The notes under the pieces are model-generated. The model did no database searches. It saw nothing but the letters and a program-made list of their open reading frames with translations, and was not told where the DNA came from. The position numbers and the translations under genes were made by a program. This document shows, one piece after another, positions 39,301-49,497 of a DNA stretch of 64,000 nucleotides. Position 1 is the first letter of the stretch. Every line of letters begins with the position of its first letter. This stretch comes from Allodiplogaster sudhausi (taxonomy: Eukaryota > Nematoda > Chromadorea > Rhabditida > Diplogasteridae): assembly GCA_945643635.1 (NCBI GenBank), contig CALZFC010000058.1, positions 496,001-560,000 of the forward strand, written 5' to 3'.

Positions 39301-42300
39301 TCCTCATCTTTCATCGTTTATTTCTTTGACTCAGCTTATGTTATCTTATCTCATTGCTCCCTGAGATGTAGTTTCTTTAAATTTCGTGATACAGTTTCTT
39401 TAAATTTCGTGATACAAATATCATCTTTATTTTCTTGACACCAGGTCCTACCACGTCGAAGGGAGTTCGTGAACCACGCGCGTGATGGAATGTCGAAGTA
39501 GTTGAAGGCAAACTGAAGAGGTCATCATAGCAAAGTGAGTGCGTGTTGAGAGAGTGTAAAATGGTATTGCCTGGATAACAAATTCATCATTTGTTCCGTT
39601 TGGCGTTTGCTTGCCAAGTCTCCAGGTGCACTTGATGTCTGGCGGATATCGATTGGGGTAGTTCGGCGACTCGATCGTCCCTGCATTGTTTTTTATAGTT
39701 ATTTTGTAAATTCTTCTTATTTTACTTTATTGCACATAGCACCACAGATTTTAATGAAAGGCGAGGAGACTAAACCTTCGAAGGGTCCAATGCCGTCCCA
39801 CGGAAGCTCGCCTCCGCACTTGAAGTCGGCTAAATGAATGTCCATTTTCGTTGGTGGACTCATAATTGTAATAAGAATTGCTTCTTCTAACGCTCAATCG
39901 TTCTCCACTTCAGCTCAAACGGCGGAATCGGTCGTTTCTGTTCTAAAAAACATCACACGCTTATGACAGGTGACCATGTGTACTCATACTGATGATACAT
40001 ATAATACGAATAGAGCGGATACCATCTCGTCCACGAAGCAGCACAATGATATAGGGGCCATTGGAGCGGAAGGTGGTCGTCGTGTTGGAAGACTCGCAGA
40101 TTCGCGTGATCTCTTCCTCCGCCATGAAGTGCATTCCATTGAACAGCTCAAGTCAGCCAATCATCTTTTTATTTTGTTGAGATAATCTCTCTTAATTTAT
40201 TCTGCAGGAGAACCGGGAGAATGGCCTCGCCCGCTTTTATCACCGATTCTGTTCACTCGATTCCCCTTTTTCTTTCTTCCCTACAATTCTTCCATTGAAA
40301 GTGATGCTGCCATAAATTGCTGCTTGCAATTTTCTATATCGGTTCGTCGTTGTTGTATGGGAGAAGAAGAGAGAAGCAAGGGCCAGAACACTTCCAGATT
40401 ACCTGAAGAGCGTTGATGCTGCAGTTGCTCTCAGTGCCAGTTCGCATCTGCAGCTCGGGCACCTCGACCTCGATGATCTTCGCGGCGTCCCTCGCCGTGA
40501 TCGCCCACTCGCAGTGCACGTACCCCGCGACGCTCTCGGCCGGAGAATGCATCTTCATTGGAAGAAGCTTTTCTCCACAACAAGCACACTCTCATTCTTC
40601 TTCTTAGTATATCTTATATTCGCTTTTCTCTCTCACTTTCTCTTTTTCCCTGTTTCTCTCGTTCTTTCTCCTTCACCTCTCCCAATCTCCACTAACATAG
40701 GCAATGATGCCGTCGTCGCCCGAAAGTCGTGTGTGGCAGGCTTAAATTTAAAATGATTACTTTCGTTTTTTCTCACAAGGGAATTGTCTATAGATTGGGT
40801 GGCGGATCGCAACGAAATGTGGTTTTACTGAAAGCTGAAGTCCTAGAATATTTGAAAAAGTGAAAAAAATTGTCAGCATCACGAAGAGGATGCATCAAGA
40901 ATACACGATTTCTATCAAATTCGAGTGAAGAGCGAACTGACTCTGCGGCACAAGCTTCCACGCGACCTTGAAGTTTCCTGCGACTCCTTGCATTCTTAGC
41001 ATCGCCGCATTCGATGACATCCGAATCGGCAGCGACGTATCGGGTGCCTAATTTGGGAGGAAATAAAGATTAGCTCTTGTTTCGCTTTAACAAGCACCAA
41101 TGGTGTAGCGGTATCATTGTACCCTCCCACGGTACAGACCCGGGTTCAACTCCCGGTTGGTGCAAAATTTTTCATGTCGTGTTGAAATAAATGCATGAGA
41201 TAATTAATTCTTGAGCTGCTCAAAATCGAAAACTACCCTTGTTTTACCTGCCTTCCGGGGTCAGAATGGTTTTTCTTCGCACAACCACTACCAAATGCCC
41301 AGGCCGAAGACCACATTCTGGTACTGGGGCTAGTTTTAAACCAGCTGAATATGTACATATGAATATAATGGAAAGGCAAAGCATCTACCGTATAAAGGAT
41401 AGAAAATAAATGCTGATATAATTTATATGTATGTAGATGTGTATGCATCCCTCTCAACTTCGCGGCAGACGAACCTTTGGACTGGCAGGGTTGCTGCCAC
41501 AGAAGACTGCCGCCACGTCGGAGGCCGAGCCGCTGCCGTCGAAGAGAGTCAGATTCGCGACGGTCCGTGTGCAGTCGGTGGGCCCTTCGTCCGAGCGGCC
41601 CATTCCACCAAAGGAAGAGAACGACAGCTCGAGAGCCTTCAAATGGAATCTCATCGCCGTGTGCCCCGTACTTTTCTCTGCTCTTCCTTCCCCTCTCGTT
41701 CTCTCTCCCTCTTTATCATTGATATGAAACGATGGCAGCATTCTCTTGTACTTCAGCTGAATTCAATGCTAACGGTGCCAGAAGTGGAGTCGCCCGCAGC
41801 GCGCGCCGCAATGATGAGATCACACGAGGTGCGTCGCGAGTTCGCGCCGCGTCTCCCTCCAAAGTCCTCCGGATACGACAACTGCCCCTCCGGCAGCGTC
41901 TCAACTCGAATGCACTCTGGCAATTGTACTTGTATTCAAACATAACCAACGTTCATTGCAAATCAATATTTATGTACAATTTTTAAGTTGCCCGTTACGA
42001 TGCTAATCATTAATGGGGAAAAAGGGAAAAGGAACCATCGCTCTCTTCTTCGCAGTTCTCCCCGAAAAAGTGGGGAGTGCAATCGCAGACGTACTTTCTT
42101 CCCTCCAGCATGCGGCAGGTGCCTCCGTTTCTATTATGTTTAAATTTATTTTCTGATTAATAGTTTATTTTTTTCTAGATTGTGTTTTTTTATATATGTA
42201 TAGAAACATCTCCTATGAATATGCCGTCGTTTGATTTTTTTTCTCACAATCAGCAAAAAAAGGGAAAAAATTGAAGACTACTAACTCGCACGGATTGGAA

Positions 42301-45121
42301 AGGCATCCAGAAGCGACTTCACATCTTCTTCCCTGGTAGCCCGCTTTGCAAGCACAGCGGTATTTTGATCCGTACAGTGGCTAAAGCGCAGTACTTCATC
42401 AACCAAGTGGAGAAGATAGAGCATTCGAAACAGAATGAAAAGAAGGAAAAGTGTTTGCATTTGAAAAAAAACCCTGCCTTGCACTCCGCCTCATTCAGGC
42501 AGTCGTGATTGCGGCAGACGCCGGCGAAATCGGCAGCCCCTGGCTCGCGACATCCCTCAGCACCGACTCCGTCGCCCACCAAACCAGCGGCGCAGAAGCA
42601 CACGAAGCCGTCCGGGGACAGGGAAGACGCGTCAGACTCCTACTCATTTAGTTGAAGACGCGTCAGACTCCTACTCATTTAGTTATGTTCAAGGACATGC
42701 TATTAAATATATTAAAATACAATAAAATGCAACTTTACTTGGCAAGTTGCCTGGGCATGGCAAGGGTTCGACGAGCATTGGTTGATGCGGGTGCAGGTCT
42801 GGCCATCGCCGGTGTAGCCTGAAAGGACAAAGAGACAGAGAGAGAGAGAGAGAGAGAGAAAAAGAAGATGAAAATAGAGCCCGAGGTGGAGAGCGAGGTA
42901 TAGAGAGGGAGAGAGAGAGAGAGAGAAAATACAACCCAAAGAAATGCCTCCCTGACCTGGCGGACACGCCTCACATCGGAATGCGCCGATGGTGTTGACG
43001 CAGGCGACCCGCGGCTGCTTCGAGCACGGATTCAGACGCGCGCACTCGTCAATGTCCACGCACAGCTTCCCGTTCCCTGACGCAATTCTTTCTGTTCTTT
43101 TTAATTCTTTTATGATAATTTAAGTCTCACTAAACAGATATATTCTTGTTTTGTTTTCCAATCAGTGAGTCACCTTCGAAGCCAACGGGACAGCCGTTGC
43201 ATCGGAAGCTGCCGGGCAGATTGACGCAGTCCACGCCCGGATGGCATGGATTCGACGTGCACTCGTTGATGTCGACGCATGTCGGATTCGAAGTGTCGGA
43301 AGACAGCTTGTAGCCCCACTCGCAGATGCAACGGTACTGTGCTGTCTAGGTAGTTAGCCATTTATTTTTCTGTGTTACATTAAAATACTTCGAAGTGAAA
43401 TAACGTATAAAATATAATTGTTTATAAAAAAAGAAGCCAGGCCAGACTTCTGGCTTGGCTGGGTTGCGAGCGTCGACGCAAGTTCCATGCGTCCCGCAGA
43501 TATGAGACGTGGCCGTGCACAGGGATTCGGCCAATTCGCATCTGGCTCCGTGCCAGCCGGAGGCGCAGCGACATCTACAATTTTTCTTATTTTACTACCT
43601 AGCACATTTTTTTTTCTTTTCTCCCCTTTTATTTCTTATCCTGAAAAGTTCGTTTGAATAAAGAATGTCAAGACATGCACGTCATAGGGCCCTTATACCA
43701 CTAATGGTAAGAACTGAAAACAGAGTGACAAACTCGAATCCGACGTCCGTGTTTACACAAGTCGCGTTGTTCTGGCAGCCATTATGCGTGCCACCGTACA
43801 CTTCGCACTCGTCGACGTCTGCCTCGCAGTTCTTTCCCTGTATTCTTTTGTTTCTTCAGGCACTTTTGAAACATTGAAAAGAAATTCAATTTAATTCAAT
43901 TTATAGAATGCCCATCATTTTTTTGTCTGACAAAAGGTATGTGTTTAGAAAGACGCGACTACAATGATTAGGAAAATTCAAATAGATTAATTTGAGTTTC
44001 GTGGTCCTTAAAAACGAATTTAAAAAAGCAACAGTTCGATGAGGCGGGCAGATGCACGTGAAGCGGCTGCCGTAGCCGGGGATGCACTGGCCGCCCGCCT
44101 GGCACGGCTTCGCTCCGCAGCCGTCGCGCTTCAGGCTCTCGCCCAACTGTCTGGAACTTATCGATTTCTTTCATTTGGGTATGAAATAAATTTCGTCGGC
44201 AAATTTGTCAACAATCGATAACATTTGTGTTATCAGAAGACGTGCACTCTGACTTGAGCATGTCGATGAGCCTCGCGATCATTCTCCTCTGCTGCGCCTC
44301 CTTGAGGCCGCGCTCTTTCTGCCACTGCCGCAGCTGCTTCAACTCGCTCGTCTGGTTCGTTTGCTGTAGAGAAAGAAGTTCGATTCGTTCGGTCGAGATC
44401 ATCAGTAAATATAGAATTATTTTTGCAATTTTTCTTTCAAATCCAGTAGGCGCAATAGCATCTCAGTGATATTGATTGACTGTTTCTGAGTGAGCCACCC
44501 TCGCACCTTTTCCTGCATCTGCTTGATGGTCTGCGCATCGGCGCGTCTCTGCGAGGACAGAGTGCGCAGCACGCGGATGTAGCGCACGAGGATGCCCGAG
44601 TTGACGACGGCCTCCGCCCGCAGCTGCTCCACCCGAGCGATCGTTGGCAACGTGCCAATGTCCACGTCACCCACGAAGATTGACGCGTTCCCTTAGGTGA
44701 ACCATGTAAATTTCATTCCTTTTGTGCTCACAATACAATGCCTGCATCATTCAATCAAACGAGAGAGGTCGAAACAAACAAACCATTAGTTCTGAATCGA
44801 ATGCTCCGGTCGCGTCCGGCGTGGAAGACCATGTTGCCGTCGTACATTATCATGCGAGATCTGAGAGGGAAAGGAAAGGAATATTCGAGAGATGGAAATA
44901 GGCAGAGAGAGAGAGAACGAAGCAGGAAGAGGGGAAGTGAGAGTGACTCCAAAATGAGAGAGAGAGAAAGAGAGTAAGAGTGAAAGAGATTGAAAGAAGG
45001 AAGGAGAAATAGAGTGCCTGGTTTCGTATGAATCCGCGATCTGCAGGACGTCGTCATCGTCGATGGCTGCGATGGACCGGAGAAGAAGAAGGAGGAACGA
45101 AAAGAGAAGAGAAAACGCCAT
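13712..45121 (-). CDS. Cubn: cubilin orthologue (signal peptide, coiled coil, EGF cluster, about 27 CUB domains)
   Basis: Start ATG at 45121-45119 and stop TAG at 13714-13712, on the minus strand with roughly a hundred small exons. Domain order is that of cubilin: signal peptide; the segment [20 protein letters not shown], matching the conserved cubilin N-terminal block; a helical trimerisation region; EGF and calcium-binding EGF modules; then a run of CUB domains to the end. I count 27 CUB starts (CGG...SPxYP-type), the number known for vertebrate cubilin, though several are divergent. Cubilin is a peripheral endocytic receptor that works with amnionless at the apical membrane of absorptive or nephrocyte-like cells; no membrane segment is present, as expected. 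The last exon (13712-13873) ends in [14 protein letters not shown] and a short tail. A 3-kb intron inside CUB3 holds a nested gene. Exon edges were placed by eye and some small exons may be missed. The chance that this is two genes is low because domain halves join across introns throughout. Confidence 0.9.
14776..14830 (-). repeat. (GA)n microsatellite; CT on the cubilin coding strand
   Basis: A long GA tract in the intron upstream of the CUB26 exon at about 14570-14690. On the transcribed sense (minus) strand it is pyrimidine (CT), as at several other cubilin introns. Confidence 0.9.
16733..17105. mobile_element. hAT-type non-autonomous element (MITE), 373 bp, with 8-bp target duplication
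   Basis: The element starts CAGGGGTGGCCG and ends with the inverted copy GGCCACCCCTG. The 8-bp direct repeat CATATATG flanks it exactly (16725-16732 and 17106-17113). CAGGGGTG termini plus an 8-bp target duplication are typical of the hAT superfamily. The inside has GC-rich GGCCCCGGCCCC arrays next to both ends and an AT-rich centre, with no transposase. It sits in a cubilin intron of CUB24. Confidence 0.9.
17555..18127. mobile_element. foldback transposon with inverted minisatellite arms, 573 bp
   Basis: Ends GGGTGGACTTCATTTGCGCG and, inverted, CGCGCAAATGTAGTCCACCC differ at one base. They are flanked by a perfect 8-bp duplication AGATATAT (17547-17554 and 18128-18135). The arms (about 17570-17745 and 17905-18110) are tandem arrays of a 16-17-bp unit, TTGCGCACAAGGACAC, in opposite orientation. 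The loop (about 17750-17880) is a second tandem array of an AAAAGTTACC-type unit. No transposase is present. The 8-bp duplication points to hAT-like mobilisation. It lies in a cubilin intron between the CUB23 and CUB24 exons. Confidence 0.9.
21790..30255 (-). other. Cubn: cubilin CUB domains 11-19
   Basis: Starts: CUB11 near 30250 ([17 protein letters not shown]), CUB12 near 29320 ([17 protein letters not shown]), CUB13 near 28340 ([16 protein letters not shown]), CUB14 near 27315 ([16 protein letters not shown]), CUB15 near 26265 ([17 protein letters not shown]), CUB16 near 25550 (then [16 protein letters not shown] at 25385), CUB17 near 24570 ([17 protein letters not shown]), CUB18 near 23465 ([18 protein letters not shown]), CUB19 near 22640 ([19 protein letters not shown]). 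Calcium-type acidic motifs are visible in several, for example [12 protein letters not shown] near 24910. CUB13 and CUB19 are the least typical. Confidence 0.7.
29073..29131. repeat. (CATA)n tetranucleotide microsatellite
   Basis: About 14 perfect copies of CATA (ATAC) in the cubilin intron within CUB12. Confidence 0.95.
30380..35755 (-). other. Cubn: cubilin CUB domains 4-10
   Basis: Domain starts on the minus strand: CUB4 near 35750 ([19 protein letters not shown]), CUB5 near 34860 ([18 protein letters not shown]), CUB6 near 34190 ([15 protein letters not shown]), CUB7 near 33412 ([19 protein letters not shown]), CUB8 near 32675 ([16 protein letters not shown]), CUB9 near 31918 ([15 protein letters not shown]), CUB10 near 30980 ([19 protein letters not shown]). 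Each is spread over three or four exons. Most keep the C...C pairs, but CUB6 and CUB9 are divergent and lack a canonical SPxYP turn. Confidence 0.7.
37149..37188 (+). promoter_or_regulatory. TATA box and initiator of the nested Gln/Tyr-rich gene
   Basis: TATAAAAG at 37149-37156 is followed 32 bases downstream by TCAGTC at 37181-37186, the arthropod-style initiator (A at 37183 as +1). The start codon is 41 bases further on. Spacing from TATA to the +1 base is close to the usual 30-33. Confidence 0.6.
37224..38696 (+). CDS. Gln/Tyr-rich repeat protein nested in a cubilin intron (5 exons, 299 residues)
   Basis: Exons 37224-37241, 37507-37591, 37753-38352, 38426-38568 and 38643-38696 join in frame (900 bases). 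The product has two copies of a block of about 34 residues: first [20 protein letters not shown] then DGKRAYYY; second [20 protein letters not shown] then DGKRAYYY. Between them lie about 190 residues of degenerate [15 protein letters not shown] repeats. The C-terminus is [15 protein letters not shown] do not recognise the family. Composition suggests a structural or matrix protein, but there is no signal peptide after the 6-residue first exon, so secretion is not supported. Strong C-ending codon choice and the TATA/initiator promoter suggest high expression (inference). The last intron would use a GC donor (GAG then GCACTG) or, less likely, a GT 18 bases earlier in the same phase. Confidence 0.8.
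38764..38769 (+). terminator. AATAAA signal of the nested Gln/Tyr-rich gene
   Basis: AATAAA 68 bases after the stop codon; a second copy follows at about 38778. This places the 3' end well inside the cubilin intron. Confidence 0.7.
39371..39416. repeat. 23-bp tandem duplication in a cubilin intron
   Basis: The unit GTTTCTTTAAATTTCGTGAT plus ACA occurs twice in direct succession with no mismatch, indicating a recent slippage or repair event. No function is apparent. Confidence 0.8.
41094..41164 (+). tRNA. tRNA-Gly (anticodon CCC)
   Basis: A 71-base gene folds as a standard cloverleaf. Acceptor stem GCACCAA pairs with TTGGTGC; the D arm contains the box A sequence TGGTGTAGCGG; the anticodon stem GTACC/GGTAC encloses CTCCCAC, anticodon CCC at 41126-41128; the T arm has box B GGTTCAACTCC. 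It reads GGG codons. It lies on the + strand in a cubilin intron between exons of CUB1, opposite to the host gene, and is transcribed by RNA polymerase III from its internal promoter. Confidence 0.95.
42041..44158 (-). other. Cubn: cubilin EGF-like domain cluster (about 7-8 modules)
   Basis: Successive minus-strand exons encode EGF modules: [17 protein letters not shown] (about 44040-44158); [20 protein letters not shown], calcium-binding type (about 43735-43840); [18 protein letters not shown] (about 43440-43575); [19 protein letters not shown] (about 43170-43345); [15 protein letters not shown] (about 42955-43078); [16 protein letters not shown] (about 42740-42822); a split module over about 42485-42646; and two exons ending [17 protein letters not shown] at 42041. 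DI(D/N)EC starts mark calcium-binding modules. The arrangement precedes the CUB array as in known cubilins. Confidence 0.85.
42623..42684 (-). repeat. Cubn: 31-bp tandem duplication containing a cubilin 3' splice site
   Basis: Two perfect 31-bp copies (42623-42653 and 42654-42684). On the minus strand each contains ATGAGTAG followed by GAGTCTGACGCG, so the acceptor AG and the first exon bases are duplicated. Only the exon-proximal acceptor leaves the EGF exon open; use of the distal one adds residues that end in TAA. Confidence 0.85.
44233..45121 (-). other. Cubn: cubilin N-terminus: signal peptide and coiled-coil trimerisation region
   Basis: Exon 1 encodes [19 protein letters not shown], a clear signal peptide, then an acidic stretch. 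The next exon (about 44783-44860) gives the conserved cubilin block ending FRTN. Two further exons (about 44400-44692 and 44240-44375) encode heptad-like helical sequence ([49 protein letters not shown]), which in cubilin mediates trimer formation and amnionless binding. I did not see a clear furin-type site between signal peptide and block. The start codon lies in a good context (CCACGATGG). Confidence 0.8.
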
Positions 45122-45900
45122 CGTGGCGGGATGTCACTTTCCGTCCTCTTCACCAGAACAGCGATCAATTGACAAGTATCTAAAATTTGCAAGAATAACC
45201 TCACAAACTTTATCAATATTTATCGTGCTCAACAAAAAATGAAACATAAATGGCAAAAAGAGAATCAGAGTGACAGCGAATGAACTTGACGATTTTCCGG
45301 ACTTGCCCGAGTCAGATAAATACCATGGGGCACTCGCAGTGCGATGTTTGTCCGTATATCATTTATTGCCATGACTTCCAATCACTTCAGTTCTTTCTAA
45401 TCTCTCTCTCTCTATCTGTTTTCTCTTTCATCGTTCTCTCTACATCTTTCACCCTTTCTCTCTCTCTTTCTCTCTCTCTCTTGCAGCCTTCGTTCTCTCT
45501 ATATCTTTCACTCTCTCTCTCTCTCTTTCTTTCTCTCTCTCTTTTGTGACGTGCCTGCCTCGACTCGTCGGGTGTCCAATTGCACACCTCGCAACATAAA
45601 CAGTTCAGTCACCCTCACCTGTAGAGAAATAGTTTTACGGTAATCTGATATGCGATTAGAGGCAGTTGTCTGTGGGCAGCTAGTCAGGGGGCCGTGAGGG
45701 AGGTTGGTATCTCAATCAGAAATTCGGAGCTCTTATCCAAGCAATAAGGTTACAGATTCCTGAATGTAAAGAAACAGTTAAAATATAGTATATTATCGAA
45801 TAATTGGCATGTGTAGATAGAAGGTAAGAAGTGGTGTTAAATAGTGAATGATTACGGGGGTGATCATCATCCTTAGTTAGCAGGAGCAATTTCCTGATTC
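45122..45900. other. spacer between cubilin 5' end and the downstream lipase copy
   Basis: Contains the presumed cubilin promoter on the minus strand and several CT-rich microsatellite blocks (about 45400-45545). No clear TATA box and no gene are seen. Confidence 0.5.
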
Positions 45901-48118
45901 TTAGCCCGTTGCTTGGACACACGCGTCTGCCCCGTCAGCTTGGATCTCCTTGATCATCGGGAAGTAGAGTCTCTCGGCCGCGTCCGTACCAACCACAAAA
46001 TCCCCATGATTGTAATCTTCGATCTTTATGAAACCCTGAAGTTACAAAGGCATTCTTTTCCTCCTCGTTTCTAAAAATAAAGCTTCTTTGACACAACAGC
46101 AACCGATGTTCAGCTTGAAAGAGACATTTTCGTATCTGGCAAAGGAGGTAATATTGTATGAACCTTCAAGTATTCTGGCTTAATAGTCGGGAGAAGTGTC
46201 TCACGAATGTCTTCCTCGGTGGCCAGATAGTCATTATTAACCCAGTAGAGATAAGTCGCCGTCTGGATTTGGAGAAGTTGTACGAAGGCGGTTTGGACTT
46301 AAAATTTAATATTTTGCAGGCGAAGCCTACTTCATTTTTTCCGCTTCGTACATATGTCCTGTTATCAAATCATAAAGAGCTACTCGATCCAATTTCGGTT
46401 AACAGTAGAAAAATGAAAGCAAAATCTGAATTGGATGCAAATCTAACCGACCGTGCCATAGTGTTCCTGATTCCCCGCTTCGCCGTAGTCGTAGCTGCTT
46501 TTACCATCTGCGTCCAGTGCTCCATATTCTTCGTCGAAGTGTTAGAATTCGAGTGCGCAAGGTAGACATCTGACCGAGACTGCAAGAGCACAGAACAGCA
46601 ACAAAGTACATCTATTAGATGCAATGTGGAGAACGTGCTATGCATCTTACTATATCTTTCCAAAAGAATATTTTCGACCAAGCGGATATGTTCTTTCATA
46701 CAACAAAAGGAATTGTTCGGTCTAATCCTTTAAGCTTCCTCTTAAAACTAACGTTGTTGAAACTGCGCACTTCCGGTCCATACACTTGCATGTCGTAATT
46801 GCTACAAAGGCCTAGCGCGAATGGACAGAGGGCCAATGTTAGAATATCGCTGTTGGGCAAGAAAATGCCTGGGCCAAAGACGTTGCTATAAAGCTGAAAA
46901 AAAAACAAATTTTGAAATACAAGTTATTATTTCAGACATTTATTGAATACGTACGAACCGCGGCAGTAGGCAATAAATAGTCGGCGAGAAATCTGAGAGC
47001 TCCTTTGCTGTGTTTGACTGAGCCGACTGGCGCAGTCGCAAAGTATTTTTTGATCTGACAAAGAAAGAAGAAGCAATATTCAGTAAGCAATTTCACAGCC
47101 AGGAATACAACCTTCTTGTTAAATGTAACGTCAGTGGAGAGCTTTGCAAACATGGTCAACGTTCCCTGAAAGTATAAAAAGAAGCTAAATGGCTACTGAT
47201 TCGATTGTCGTCCCACCTGAGAATTGCCGATGTAGTAAACTGAATGCTGCCCTGATATTGCGAGAGCCTTGTCAATCATTGCTGGCAGATCAGAATCTGC
47301 CATGTCGGACCAGCTGGAAAATTGTGTTTTGCTTCCAAAAAAAGCAGGCTTTTTTTTCATACCTGAAATCCCAAAACTTGCGATCATTACTAGACAGTGA
47401 CGTATGAGCCCTTCCGAAGACAGTTCCACGCATGTTGCCGAGCCAGACATCGTAGCCCGCGTCGGCGAAGATAAAAGCTGTGTAAATACATATGTATTTG
47501 GTGAATAGTTATCTATCCACACTTTTGTTTTTCTTCTCAGAAAAGAGCTTCAAGAAGAAGAATGTTTTGACGAGATGACCTGCAGATTCGTTAGGGGGAT
47601 TGACGGCCCAAGTGTTGCTGTCGGCCTGTAGGCCGTGCTGCATGAACACAACAGGCCGGCAGCTGATGTTCGCTGGCCCTACTGTATCATATATGTACAT
47701 TCTTCCTTCCAAACTCCAAACTACGTACACTTATTCAAAACTTCGTGATGAAATATCTCATCATTATTTTATTTTATTTTGCATATTTTCAAGTGCCGCA
47801 AGGGAAAGTAGGTATTATATTATCCCTTCTACCTTTCCCGTGAGGAATGCGATGTATCTCGAGTACGTAGCCGTCCTTGGTGGTGACGTTGTATCTCTCG
47901 ACCGGGTAGCCCCAGTACTCGATGATTTGAACCTGAGAATGAGTATGTTGGTTTATGTATATATTGTGCAGATGTGAGAATGTCAGCAAAGCATTTTGCC
48001 TTAAAATTAAATCCAAACTTGAGTTATCTGATACCGTATTCATGTCGGCCTCCGGATTTCCTCCAGCAACGACAGTAAAAAGAGCCGTCAGAGCAAGGAG
48101 AAGAAGCAGCGTCTTCAT
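45901..48118 (-). pseudogene. acid/gastric-type lipase, frameshifted tandem copy
   Basis: Starts at ATG 48118-48116 ([20 protein letters not shown], signal peptide) and retains an 11-exon layout. Visible family features: [32 protein letters not shown] (oxyanion region); [18 protein letters not shown]; the nucleophile elbow GNSQG, split between exons near 47215 and 47165; and YNHGDF with the catalytic His near 46020. Compared with the intact copy at 52-55 kb, a net 13-base deletion near 46495, just before YDYGEAGNQEHYG, shifts the frame, and a further one-base deletion near 46265 precedes TYLYWVNNDYLATEEDI. Read literally, the protein ends before the catalytic Asp and His. The original stop would be TAA at 45903-45901. 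Elsewhere the frames are open, so decay is recent, or the one-base change is a sequencing error; the 13-base change is hard to explain that way. Confidence 0.75.
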
Positions 48119-48440
48119 CTTCCTGAATGTTCATAGGCTCAAAGCTTTTGTTCGCGCAAAAAATACCCTTTTCCAACAAACTGAAAATCCAATTTCTAAA
48201 TTTTGGCTGAAGAGGAGGAACTCGAGAAGAGAGAAATGCAATGAATTTATTGAAAACGTTGAGCACTGGCGAAAAAGGAATCCGAATGTCACCTTTAATA
48301 ACGAGATCCTGACAAAGACCAGACCCGCTGATCTTTAATCTGTCAGGGCAAGTCCAAAACATTGGCTTATATTTGTCCTTTACCCATGTTATGCTGATTT
48401 TCCTTCCTGGAGCATAGAATACAAGCACGAAAACATGTTA
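48111..48440. repeat. direct repeat copy A: lipase start codon and upstream region
   Basis: About 330 bp spanning the first codons and 5' flank of the frameshifted lipase, highly similar to 51276-51608 in the same orientation (a few substitutions and small indels by eye). See copy B. Confidence 0.9.
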
Positions 48441-49497
48441 TTTCGTATTATTGATATGGATCTTGTGTCGACGGAATGTACTTTTCAGCCTCATTTTCCA
48501 GACTCATAATTTTCTGAAAGTGTGCACCACAATATCACGTCACTTGTATGTTGGTCGCATTAAACTTTTCTACCCGCCTTCTCCCCATTTCTGACCACTG
48601 ACTTCTTTACATATGTATGTGCGTATATTTCAAGCTATCGAACAAGGTCTCTTCCCCATCATATAACTCGATTTGCGAGAAAATCAAGATGAATCAAAGC
48701 GGCCGTGGACATAGCCAAAATAGACCAGCTTGGATTATGTTATTGAAAAGTTCCTTATAGGTACAAACCGAAGGTGCTTCTCGACTTGTAAATCGCGGGT
48801 CGGAAGCCAAATAGATGGTTATTTTATTAACGCGGAAGAAGTGAAGAAAGGACCCCTTCAAAAACCCCCGGAACCATGGGAAAACATCTGTCGCCCTTCT
48901 TTTATTAAAATATAGGAAAAATACGTTAAAAAATTTGTCAACGATTACAAAGCCGGCAAACATGCATGGTAAGAAAAGACCTCAGTATTAAATAAAAAGA
49001 ATTTCATTCCAAGTCCTTAGTGTAATTATAAAAGAAAGGATTTCATGTTAAGACATTAGTGTTAAATAAAAAAGGATTTCACAAGTCCGGATTTGACATA
49101 GCGTGAATGCTCGCAGCGCTCGCACTGATGACAACTGTGTTGAAGCTCGAGGATGAGAGTTGAAACAATTTTGGAAACAAAGACTCAAACACAAATTAGC
49201 AATCACAAGGTTCGAATAAGATCGAATATGATGTTGAAGTGAAAATGGAAATAAAGGGAATCACTGTCACTTTCTCCGCTGTTGCTCGCCAGCGTTGGTC
49301 GACTCTTCTGAAAGGTCTCATTCATTTTTTTCGTCTTAATTGCTCTCTAAAATTATAGAAATAAAATATATTGATATATGAATGTATGTATATAGTCTGA
49401 TAAGTTAACTGTTTTACGTTATAATTAATAATAAAAGTTAAAATTCCCATTAAAATTATTTTTTTAATTACAAAATATTAAAATCATTTATTTCGAA
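48441..49497. other. intergenic DNA with degenerate tandem repeat
   Basis: AT-rich spacer between the divergent lipase copy (-) and the membrane protein gene (+). About 48975-49090 holds roughly three imperfect copies of a 40-45-bp unit around TTAGTGTTAAATAAAAAGGA. No gene or clear promoter motif is seen. Confidence 0.5.

Larger units (their letters stand above)
35838..41935 (-). other. Cubn: cubilin CUB domains 1-3, CUB3 split by a 3-kb intron
   Basis: CUB1 runs over exons near 41935-41750 ([12 protein letters not shown]), 41660-41480 (ending [11 protein letters not shown]) and 41045-40940 ([13 protein letters not shown]). CUB2 starts near 40730 ([12 protein letters not shown]) and continues at 40560-40400 ([10 protein letters not shown]). 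CUB3 starts near 39830 ([15 protein letters not shown]), continues with [20 protein letters not shown] (39685-39600) and [13 protein letters not shown] (39528-39455), carries an Ala/Ser-rich insertion, then SSCIDDSLE (exon near 39285-39105). Its second half, [17 protein letters not shown] to [10 protein letters not shown], lies at about 35838-36012. The intron between (about 36015-39105) contains the Gln/Tyr-rich gene on the + strand. Confidence 0.75.

Noticed and set aside
41233..41457. Minus-strand frame between cubilin exons that could be an extra exon
   Set aside because: The CUB1 halves at 41480-41660 and 40940-41045 join well without it, and it adds no CUB-like sequence.
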